Made by a program: the position numbers and the translations under genes. The notes beneath the pieces are model-generated. The model saw only the letters and a list, made by a program, of their open reading frames with translations, searched no databases and had not been told where the DNA came from. Shown one piece after another: positions 35,975 through 42,198 of a DNA stretch of 42,198 nucleotides (positions are counted from its first letter, which is position 1; the number at the start of each line of letters is the position of its first letter). Location: contig JAFGXY010000037.1 in assembly GCA_016936395.1 (NCBI GenBank), positions 1 through 42,198 of the forward strand, read 5' to 3'. The DNA is from Paracoccaceae bacterium (GTDB taxonomy: Bacteria; Pseudomonadota; Alphaproteobacteria; Rhodobacterales; Rhodobacteraceae).

Positions 35975-36744
35975 CCGAGGCCAAGTTCGGGGAAATTGCG
36001 GCGGACCGCGCGGTCTGGTCGGTCACCGGGGCGGATCGGTTCAGCTTTTTGCAAGGCATGGTCAGCAATGATGTGGCCGCACTGCAAAAGGCCCCCGGGA
36101 TCGTCTGGACAGCGCTGTTGACGCCGCAAGGCAAGTATCTGGCCGATTTCTTCGTGGTGCAGCGGGCCGGGGCGGTGGATCTGCTGATCGACATCAAGGT
36201 GACCATCGCCGCCGACACGATCAAGCGCCTGTCGATGTATCGCTTGCGCGCCGATGTGCAGTTTGCGCCCAGCGACCTGAGCGTGACCCGTGGCCTTCGC
36301 GCAGCTCCGGCCGCGGCCTTTGCCGACCCGCGCCACGCAAGCCTTGGCTGGCGCGGTTACGGTTTGGCCGGAGGGCCTGCGCAGATCGACTGGGATGCGA
36401 TCCGCGTTGCCCATTGTATCCCTGAAACCGGGATCGAGTTGATCGCCAATGAAAGCTATCTGCTGGAGGTGGGGTTTGACCGGCTGCACGGCGTCGATTT
36501 TCGCAAGGGCTGCTATGTCGGGCAAGAGGTGACTGCCCGGATGAAGCACAAGACCGAGATGAAAAAGGGCCTTGTCACCGTCGCCATCGACGGCGCGGCC
36601 CCGGTCGGCACCCCGATCCTGTCGGGCGACAAGGAGGCGGGCACGCTGTTCACCCAGGCGGGTGGTCGCGCGATTGCCCACCTGCGCTTTGACCGGATGG
36701 AGCAGATGACGGCGGGGCAGGCGCGGCTGACGCCCCTGCCCTGA
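35971..36744 (+). CDS. ygfZ: Folate-binding protein YgfZ (Fe-S cluster maintenance)
   Basis: A 257-residue GcvT-like protein that binds tetrahydrofolate and helps keep certain iron-sulfur enzymes active, including methylthiotransferases such as MiaB. The diagnostic motif K-G-C-Y-x-G-Q-E is at 179-186 (KGCYVGQE), with the conserved cysteine C181. The opening ADRAVWSVTGADRFSFLQGMVSNDV is typical. Length is somewhat shorter than E. coli YgfZ (326) but usual for alphaproteobacteria. It is translationally coupled to the ABC exporter and convergent with the second EF-P gene, four bases apart. Confidence 0.9.
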   Translation: MTEAKFGEIAADRAVWSVTGADRFSFLQGMVSNDVAALQKAPGIVWTALLTPQGKYLADFFVVQRAGAVDLLIDIKVTIAADTIKRLSMYRLRADVQFAPSDLSVTRGLRAAPAAAFADPRHASLGWRGYGLAGGPAQIDWDAIRVAHCIPETGIELIANESYLLEVGFDRLHGVDFRKGCYVGQEVTARMKHKTEMKKGLVTVAIDGAAPVGTPILSGDKEAGTLFTQAGGRAIAHLRFDRMEQMTAGQARLTPLP

Positions 36745-36748
36745 CACC

Positions 36749-37312
36749 TTAGGCGCGTTCGGAATATTCCATGAATTCCGTGTGCACGATGATGTCTTCG
36801 TCCATGTTGATGAACGGTGGCACCATGATGCGCACGCCATTGTCCAGCACGGCGGGTTTGTAGGACTTCGACGCGGTCTGGCCGTTCTGCACCGGCTCGG
36901 TCTCGACCACGCGGCATTGCACCTTTTGCGGGATCTTCACGTTCAGCGGCTCGTCGCCGTAATACTGCACCGACACCGTCATGCCGTCTTGCAGGAACGG
37001 GCGGCGATCGCCGAGCAGATCGGCGTCCAACTCGATCTGCTCGAATGTCTCGTTATCCATGAATGTCAGGCGGCCATCGGTTTCATACAGAAACTGCTGG
37101 TCTTTCATCTCCAGCTCGACCTGTTCGACCTTGTCTTCCGACCGGAAGCGTTCATTCAGCTTGCGCCCGTCGCGCAGGTTTTTCAGCTCGACCTGAGCAA
37201 AAGCCCCGCCCTTGCCCGGCTTGACATGGTTGGCCTTGACCGCAGCCCACAGGCCGCCGTCATGTTCGATCACCATGCCGGGTTTGATTTCATTTCCGTT
37301 GATCTTGGACAT
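36749..37312 (-). CDS. efp: Elongation factor P, second paralogue
   Basis: A 187-residue EF-P of the other type, beginning [17 protein letters not shown]. All three domains are present and the modification loop reads KPGKGGAF with K34, the E. coli position. It differs from the EF-P at 14820-15386 at most positions, so the pair is old or one copy was acquired. The ATG at 37312 matches the family N-terminus; the frame runs on to 37357 without support. The ribosome site is weak, unlike the other copy. No modification enzyme is adjacent to this one. Confidence 0.93.
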   Translation of the reverse strand: MSKINGNEIKPGMVIEHDGGLWAAVKANHVKPGKGGAFAQVELKNLRDGRKLNERFRSEDKVEQVELEMKDQQFLYETDGRLTFMDNETFEQIELDADLLGDRRPFLQDGMTVSVQYYGDEPLNVKIPQKVQCRVVETEPVQNGQTASKSYKPAVLDNGVRIMVPPFINMDEDIIVHTEFMEYSERA

Positions 37313-37526
37313 TTGCGGCAAAACCTTGACAAAAGGTTGAATAGGATTTCGCCGCACCTATATATCGCGGACCGCAAAGCAGCAAGCAGACTAAATACTG
37401 TGTTCTCTTGCGTAAGATATGTGCCCTTTGCATGGCAGAAATGCAAAAGATGGGGTGCCGAATCGTTATGAAACGTTTAGGTTCGCCAAATGCCAAAAAG
37501 ACAAGAGCAAGAAAAGGACTGCGATC

Positions 37527-37853
37527 ATGACTGGTTTCATCGACAGCACCGCTTTCAACTATGAACAGGGTCAGCGCGCGCGCAAGCTTTTTGCTGCCGT
37601 GGTTCTGGCTGCGCTGGACGATGCCATCGCAGATGACAAGAAATACGGCAACGGTGCAGAACAGATCGCCCGCTGGGCACGGTCGCGCGATGGGCGCGAA
37701 GTGCTGTCTTGTGCCGGGATCGATCCGAATGAACGCGTGGTCAAGGGCCTGATGGAATTCGTGTCCAAAGGCATTCGCACCAGCGTAGCGCTGAGCCGGG
37801 AAGAATCTGAGCGGCGCCACGCGCTGGAAGCCGAAATGGGCGAGGCCGCCTGA
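37527..37853 (+). CDS. Small conserved hypothetical protein (DUF6280-like)
   Basis: A 108-residue, mostly helical, soluble protein with no signal peptide or membrane segment. It contains ARKLFAAVVLAALDDAIADD and a conserved-looking RDGREVLSCAGIDPNERV segment with a single cysteine. I recall very similar proteins across Rhodobacterales (possibly DUF6280), function unknown. AAAAGGA about eight bases upstream sets the ATG at 37527. It is a single-gene unit: 214 bases of promoter region precede it and a strong terminator follows, which suggests it is well expressed. Confidence 0.82.
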   Translation: MTGFIDSTAFNYEQGQRARKLFAAVVLAALDDAIADDKKYGNGAEQIARWARSRDGREVLSCAGIDPNERVVKGLMEFVSKGIRTSVALSREESERRHALEAEMGEAA

Positions 37854-37878
37854 AACCACGGCCCCTGCCCGGAATGAC

Positions 37879-37903
37879 AAAAGCGCCCCTTCGGGCGCTT
37901 TTT
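37879..37903 (+). terminator. Strong Rho-independent terminator
   Basis: Textbook intrinsic terminator: AAAAGCGCCC (37879-37888), loop CTTC, GGGCGC (37893-37898) followed by TTTTT (37899-37903). The A tract on the left also allows use from the minus strand. It ends the small-protein gene at 37527-37853 and lies before the convergent PopZ-like gene's stop. Confidence 0.9.
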
Positions 37904-37943
37904 CGCTTTTCGCTGCAAGCCTGATTTCGCAGCAAGCCTTGGT

Positions 37944-38768
37944 TCACTCAAACTCGCGCAGGGCCAGCGCACGCGCAATTTCGGCCCGCACCAGCTTGCG
38001 CACATTGCGGGTGATCCGTTCGCCCAAGGTGCCCGCAAGCTCTTCACGGATCAGATCACGCACCAGATCGCGCAGCACTTCTTCGTCAAAGGCCATCATG
38101 CCCGGACCCGGCGCATCAAGCATATCGTCCTCAACGGGGGGCGTCGCCAGATCGGCCATTACGGCGGCTTCGGCATCGTCGGCCCAAGACCCGGCATCAA
38201 CCGGCGGTGACACACGGCGCGGCGGAACGGGGATATCGTGCAAATCCTCGGCATCCTCGGGGATGTCTGAAAGGTCAGTGTCAGGCACATCGGCGGTTGG
38301 CGCGTCACTGCCAAACCCGTCAAATTCCGCGTAGGGCGGTGTCTTGAAATCAAAACCTTCCGTGGGATCGGACAGCGGGGCACGCGGAGCATGCGCAAAT
38401 GTCGCGGCGTCCAAGCCTCCCCCGGGCGTCCACACCTCGGCATCGCCTTCGGGAGCTTCCCAGTCGTCTTCCACCACGGCGGCCCCAAGACGCGTGATCA
38501 CATCGTCCTTGGCAACGGCTGCCGGTGCGGCATTGGCCACCATCTCGGGGGCAAGCACCAGCGCATCCAGCGCAGGCTGCGCTGCGGCCACGGGGTCGGT
38601 CGGCACAATCCGCAACGCCGGGGTCAAAAGCAGGTGCCCCGCCTCAGCCACGTCGGCAGATTGCGCGGTCGGGGTGGGGCGCGGGGCCGGACGAAGGTCT
38701 TGCGATACCAATCGGCGAATAGACGACAAGACATCTTCGATTTCGGTATTGTTGATCGGTTCTGCCAT
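37944..38768 (-). CDS. PopZ-like protein (DUF2497-type architecture), candidate polar organiser
   Basis: A 274-residue acidic protein with three regions. Residues 1-26 contain TEIEDVLSSIRRLVSQD, very like the EEILASIRRIISED helix at the PopZ N-terminus. The middle (about 27-220) is low-complexity, rich in Asp, Pro and Ala. The C-terminal ~50 residues are helical (DEEVLRDLVRDLIREEL, then RNVRKLVRAEIARAL), as in the PopZ oligomerisation region. PopZ in Caulobacter forms a polar matrix anchoring the chromosome centromere. Location beside tolC and pcm matches my recollection of Caulobacter popZ beside tolC. The function is inferred; no strong ribosome site is obvious. Confidence 0.68.
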   Translation of the reverse strand: MAEPINNTEIEDVLSSIRRLVSQDLRPAPRPTPTAQSADVAEAGHLLLTPALRIVPTDPVAAAQPALDALVLAPEMVANAAPAAVAKDDVITRLGAAVVEDDWEAPEGDAEVWTPGGGLDAATFAHAPRAPLSDPTEGFDFKTPPYAEFDGFGSDAPTADVPDTDLSDIPEDAEDLHDIPVPPRRVSPPVDAGSWADDAEAAVMADLATPPVEDDMLDAPGPGMMAFDEEVLRDLVRDLIREELAGTLGERITRNVRKLVRAEIARALALREFE

Positions 38769-38944
38769 AGCGCCCCTGCCCGTTGTTTTCTGCGCCTTCC
38801 GCGGCGGGCGCCGCAGCGCCTTTACCCATACAGCCCCAATACCCCTGCAACTTTATTGCCAAAACGCAAAATTCACAAGAATATGGCGAGGCTTTCAGTC
38901 GTGCACTTCAACCTCTGGCGGTGAGCCTGCAACCGCCGCAGAGG

Positions 38945-40306
38945 TCACTTCAGTTTTTCAAGAATGCGGTCCAGCTTCTTGCCTTGGGCGGAATGCGCTG
39001 GCGCGTTCTTCACCGCGTTGTAATAGGCTGCCGGATCGTAGGTCGGAATGCCCAGCCTGAGATGTTCCACCGTCAGCAGACCCATGGTCTGTAGCACACG
39101 GTAAATCCCGACATAGCGCTGCGCCTCGGCCTCGATCCGGGACAGACGGGCGTCAAGCAGTTCCTGTTCGGCGTTCAGCACATCCAGCGTGGTGCGTGCG
39201 CCAAGGCTGGCTTCTTCGCGCACACCTTCAAAGGCGGTCTGTGCTGCACGGATCTGCCGGTCACTGGCCTGCACCTGCGCATTGGCAATCTGCAAACCGG
39301 CCCAGGCGTTGCCGACCGCCTCGGCGATCACAACGCCTGCCTGCCCCAGGTCGGCACGCGCGCCGTCGCGCTGTGCAATGGCCTTGCGCAGCACCGAGGC
39401 CTGATTGCCGCCGGAATAGATGTTCTGGCTGAGAACCAGACCAACACCTTGATTATCCAAGCCTTTATCGTCGGTTCCGATTCTGGCATTGGCCGATAGC
39501 ACCGGCCGGAACCCGGCTTTGGCCGCCTCGACGTTCAACTCACCGATGGTGACGCGCCGCTGTGCTGACAGAACCGATGGATGGGTTCTCAGGGCGACCG
39601 AGCGCGCCGCCTCCATGCTTTTGGGCAGGCTGGGGCCATTGGGCAAGCGCGCCAAAGCCCGAGGATATGCCCCGGTCGTGGCCTTGTAGGCTTCGCGCGC
39701 GATCATCAGATCGCCCTCGGCCGAGGCAAAGCCCGCACGCGCGGCGGCCAGACGGGCCTCGGCGATCGACACGTCGGTGCGGGTGATCTCACCTACCTCG
39801 AACCTGTCCTGGGCGGCACGCAATTCCTGTGTCACCAGTCGCACGTTGGATTCGCGCAGCGTCAGGATCTGTTGCTTGACCTGCACATTCACATAGGCAT
39901 CGACGGCAGCGAACAGCACGTTCTGTTCTTCGTTGCGCAGCCCCTCACGCGTGGCCAGCACGGTTTCCTTCAGCAATTCGATCCTTATCGCGCGCCGACC
40001 GAAATCCAGCAGCACAAGTTCGGCCGTCAGATCGAAGGTGGTGCCAACCCCGTCGCTGAAAGACCCCGACGCCGTCCTCTGGCTCCGCGAATAGGCGGAC
40101 CGCGCGACAAAGTCGACCACCGGGCGCAAGGTGGCCATGGCCTGAGCCACGTCTTCATCTGCCGCGCGCAACGTGGCCTGCTGCTTGTCCAGAAGGTTTG
40201 AATTGCGATAGGCCGCGATGAAGGCATCGGTCAGCGTTTCAGCCGATGCAACAGGCGCGGTCAGCACACCAACCGCGATCGTCATGGCTGCAAAAATCAT
40301 CCGCAT
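38945..40306 (-). CDS. tolC: TolC family outer membrane efflux protein
   Basis: A 453-residue outer-membrane channel of type I secretion and efflux systems. A signal peptide is visible at 1-22 (APVASA before ETL). Two repeats of the TolC fold follow, each beginning in an A-Y-x-x-N helix (DAFIAAYRNSNLL near the start) with long coiled helices; the second half carries GVGLVLSQNIYSGG. AAAGGAG seven bases upstream marks the ATG at 40306. It follows the PCMT-family gene by 76 bases (with a small CCGGCC/GGCCGG hairpin between them) and precedes the PopZ-like gene, probably in one operon. Confidence 0.91.
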   Translation of the reverse strand: MRMIFAAMTIAVGVLTAPVASAETLTDAFIAAYRNSNLLDKQQATLRAADEDVAQAMATLRPVVDFVARSAYSRSQRTASGSFSDGVGTTFDLTAELVLLDFGRRAIRIELLKETVLATREGLRNEEQNVLFAAVDAYVNVQVKQQILTLRESNVRLVTQELRAAQDRFEVGEITRTDVSIAEARLAAARAGFASAEGDLMIAREAYKATTGAYPRALARLPNGPSLPKSMEAARSVALRTHPSVLSAQRRVTIGELNVEAAKAGFRPVLSANARIGTDDKGLDNQGVGLVLSQNIYSGGNQASVLRKAIAQRDGARADLGQAGVVIAEAVGNAWAGLQIANAQVQASDRQIRAAQTAFEGVREEASLGARTTLDVLNAEQELLDARLSRIEAEAQRYVGIYRVLQTMGLLTVEHLRLGIPTYDPAAYYNAVKNAPAHSAQGKKLDRILEKLK

Positions 40307-40382
40307 CGAAACGCTCCTTTGGCGTCATCCCCTTTTGCGTCAGGCACAGGGGCCTTGTTCTTGCCGGCCAGATGGCCGGTCT

Positions 40383-41036
40383 TTACAGCGTGAACCCGTG
40401 CTTGGCTTCAAACCCCGGCAGCAGGGGTGCCGTGGCGTTGAACGCAAACCGCCAGCTTACCTTGCCATCCGATTTGTAACCGATCTGTGCCACGCCAAGC
40501 GGGCCGTCCTGAAAAATCGCCCCGATGCGCCCACCGTCCTTGATCTGGTCAAGCAGCGCCTCGGGGATCACCTCGACCGCGCCCTGCAACAAGATCACAT
40601 CGAAAGGCCCGTGCTTGGCAGAGCCATGCGCAAGGGGGGCGACGATCACGGCCGCATTGTCGACCGCCTCGGACGCCAGCAGGGTTTCAGCCTCGGCCGC
40701 CATGACATGATCTTCCTCGACTGCAACCACAGCTTCGGCCAGACGGGCGACCACGGCGCTGGAATAGCCAAGGCCACAGCCAACGTCCAGCACCAGCTCA
40801 TCGGGCTGAATATCAAGCGCGTCAAGCATCTTGGCCAGAGTGCGGGGTTCCAGCATCACCCGACCGGCCCGCAACTCAAGGTTTTCGCCCATATAGGCGG
40901 CCTCGCGCAACGCGCGCGGAACATAGGTTTCACGCGGCACCGTCAGCATCGCATCAATGATCGGAAACTTGGTCACGTCCGACGGGCGCACCTGGGTGTC
41001 AACCATCATGACGCGGCGGGCTTGGAAATCGGGCAT
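40383..41036 (-). CDS. Protein-L-isoaspartate O-methyltransferase family protein
   Basis: A 217-residue SAM-dependent methyltransferase of the PCMT family, which repairs isoaspartyl residues. The SAM motif I is [15 protein letters not shown] at 81-95; [11 protein letters not shown] and [17 protein letters not shown] at the N-terminus match the alphaproteobacterial group found upstream of tolC. In that group the classical PCMT substrate motifs are diverged, so the true substrate may differ. It heads a likely operon with tolC and the PopZ-like gene. Confidence 0.84.
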   Translation of the reverse strand: MPDFQARRVMMVDTQVRPSDVTKFPIIDAMLTVPRETYVPRALREAAYMGENLELRAGRVMLEPRTLAKMLDALDIQPDELVLDVGCGLGYSSAVVARLAEAVVAVEEDHVMAAEAETLLASEAVDNAAVIVAPLAHGSAKHGPFDVILLQGAVEVIPEALLDQIKDGGRIGAIFQDGPLGVAQIGYKSDGKVSWRFAFNATAPLLPGFEAKHGFTL

Positions 41037-41147
41037 TGACTGAGCTCATCGGTCTGGTGGGATTGAGTTTTCTGATGCCACAAAACATCCACAGGGGCAA
41101 TGCCCCCTTGCGACACATGCGGCAGACTGTGGGACAATGGCCGCGGT

Positions 41148-41879
41148 TCAGCGGCGGTCTGGCGGCGCGATCCGAAGCGAGGGCGCAATGGTGGCAAAGG
41201 CTCCGTCTGCGGCGTCGGAAATCTCGAAGGTGCAGACCTGACCGATGGCCACCCCGCGGCAGGGGCCGTTGTCATCGGTGATCCAGTCAGGCGGATTGAG
41301 AAACCAGACCGCCGCCCCATCGTCCTGCCGGTCTTCATAGATCACGGCCGAAAGGTCAGGGGCCACCTCACCATCGCCAAGATCGCCGTGATAGGGGGCG
41401 TCAAGCGCCCAGCCCTGTGGAAGGGTCAGCGAAAGACCGGATTCCGGATGGGTATAGTCGCAGGTCGGCGCCTCGGTGCAACGAAAGACAACCGCCGGTG
41501 CAACGGGCAACTGCGGCACAAGGATGGTGGCGCCCGCATCCGGCAGCGTCACTTCAAGCTCATACAACTCGACCTCGCTAAAGCCCGAGATCAGATAGCG
41601 CCCCGGTTCAAGCGCAACCTGCCAAGGCCCGGTCACCGGTTCGGGGGTCTTCGTCATTGCCGCGAAAACATCCGCCTCGGGCGGAAGATCCAGCGGCGTG
41701 GCCGACCAAGATACCGGACGGTCGGCCGTGCCTTCGGGGCTGTCGGCGGCAATGGTCACACCGATCAGGTCGGCGAGGACGCCCGGCCCTGTTGCCACCG
41801 CGATCACCAGAAGCATTGCACAGGCCACTGTCAGATTTCCTGCACGGCGCGCACCCTGCGCAACACCCCGACCCCACAT
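41148..41879 (-). CDS. Membrane-anchored hypothetical protein
   Basis: A 243-residue protein that I do not recognise. A basic stretch (residues 1-13) precedes one hydrophobic segment (about 17-40), suggesting a signal anchor or signal peptide. The rest is acidic, beta-rich and hydrophilic. It has four cysteines in the exported part, two close together in RCTEAPTC and two in GPCRGVAIGQVC, which may form disulfides. The start is uncertain: 41879 has a GGTGG-like site, 41969 and 41816 are alternatives. It lies between dxs and the PCMT-family gene, same strand, with 123 bases to dxs. Confidence 0.6.
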   Translation of the reverse strand: MWGRGVAQGARRAGNLTVACAMLLVIAVATGPGVLADLIGVTIAADSPEGTADRPVSWSATPLDLPPEADVFAAMTKTPEPVTGPWQVALEPGRYLISGFSEVELYELEVTLPDAGATILVPQLPVAPAVVFRCTEAPTCDYTHPESGLSLTLPQGWALDAPYHGDLGDGEVAPDLSAVIYEDRQDDGAAVWFLNPPDWITDDNGPCRGVAIGQVCTFEISDAADGAFATIAPSLRIAPPDRR

Positions 41880-42002
41880 CAACCAGACCCACCCATGGCG
41901 ACAGGGCTGACACAGCCCCCTGCGCGGCGCAAAATGCCTCCAACTCCCCAGTCTTGCAAGCGGGAACATGATGGGTGCCGGGTCGGCCTTGCCTCGGCCT
42001 GT

Positions 42003-42198
42003 TCAGACCAGACGCAAGGCGCGGCCGGCCTCATCGCGACGCAGGGCAAGCCGGGCGGTGGCTGCGATATCTGCCGCTTGCAGCCCGGCCCATTCATACA
42101 TCTGGCGCGGTGCCGCCTGATCAATGAAGCGGTCCGGCAACACCATGGTGCGGATCGCGCGGCCTTTTTCCAACTGCCCGCTGGCCGCCAGATAGTGC
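42003..42198 (-). CDS. dxs: 1-deoxy-D-xylulose-5-phosphate synthase, C-terminal end (partial)
   Basis: The last 65 codons of a gene entering from the right edge, stop at 42003-42005. The translated end contains GRAIRTMVLPDRFIDQAAP followed by QMYEWAGLQAADIAA, the characteristic C-terminus of DXS, the thiamine-diphosphate enzyme that makes DXP from pyruvate and glyceraldehyde-3-phosphate in the MEP isoprenoid pathway. Too short for the reading-frame length filter used elsewhere, but the match is clear. Confidence 0.88.
   Translation of the reverse strand, partial: HYLAASGQLEKGRAIRTMVLPDRFIDQAAPRQMYEWAGLQAADIAATARLALRRDEAGRALRLV

Noticed and set aside
37326..37365. TTGACA and TATATAT as a sigma-70 promoter for the small-protein gene
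   Set aside because: Spacing between the two elements is about 27 bases, too long for a normal promoter.
41080..41110. Hairpin GGGGCAATGCCCC and nearby ATCCACAG as a terminator or DnaA box
   Set aside because: Stem is short with no T run, and the 8-mer does not match the DnaA box TTATCCACA.
1..42198. Mobile element, prophage, CRISPR array or defence island
   Set aside because: No transposase, integrase, phage structural gene, regular repeat-spacer array or toxin-antitoxin pair was seen; gene content is metabolic and housekeeping throughout.

Overview
The window is a stretch of ordinary chromosome from a high-GC alphaproteobacterium, most likely a member of the Rhodobacterales (Rhodobacter/Paracoccus/Ruegeria relatives). 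Supporting this are the protein family mix (alphaproteobacterial EF-P types, a PopZ-like protein beside tolC and pcm, DUF3422, fused PntA with PntB), tight ATGA-coupled operons, and short G+C-rich intergenic elements ending in a GTATTTG core. I see no transposase, integrase, phage gene, CRISPR array, tRNA or rRNA.

Layout from left to right. (1) 1-4420: the 3' end of a di-heme cytochrome c peroxidase, an AsmA-family protein on the minus strand, and rimO. (2) 4417-13183: two divergent nutrient-import operons. To the left runs ugpB-ugpA-ugpE-ugpQ-ugpC (glycerol-3-phosphate/glycerophosphodiester uptake plus a phosphodiesterase). To the right runs a COG1840-type binding protein, a fused double permease and an ATPase. 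The shared 221-bp promoter region carries a perfect CTGTCAT palindrome plus a third half-site in 11-bp register, suggesting PhoB control and a phosphorus-containing substrate for both systems. (3) 13278-16560: an atypical, C-domain-less pyruvate-kinase-like protein, then an alphaproteobacterial EF-P gene (GTG start) divergent from epmA, the EF-P lysine ligase. (4) 16758-23224: a pyrimidine/hydantoin-degradation operon (ureidopropionase-type hydrolase, dihydropyrimidinase, four ABC importer genes with an NMT1-type binding protein) headed by a RutR-type operator and closed by a hairpin terminator.

(5) 23359-32351: DUF3422 protein, pntB/pntA transhydrogenase, an ICMT-like membrane methyltransferase coupled to a secreted rhodanese, kynureninase, an L,D-transpeptidase lipoprotein with a long Pro/Ala tail, and a class I glutamine-amidotransferase-like hydrolase. 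(6) 32471-36744: a DUF305 gene cut short by an in-frame amber codon, a class V aminotransferase, and an ABC exporter translationally coupled to ygfZ. (7) 36749-42198: a second, divergent EF-P gene, a small conserved protein with a strong terminator, a PopZ-like polar-organiser candidate, tolC, a PCMT-family methyltransferase, an unknown membrane-anchored protein, and the 3' end of dxs.

The most notable points are the PhoB-like control region between the two transport operons, the RutR-type operator ahead of the pyrimidine operon, two EF-P paralogues of which only one is linked to epmA, the unusual pyruvate-kinase-like enzyme, the DUF305 amber codon, and the PopZ-like protein in pcm-tolC context. 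No clearly new multi-gene system was found. All functions are inferred from sequence pattern recognition without database searches.
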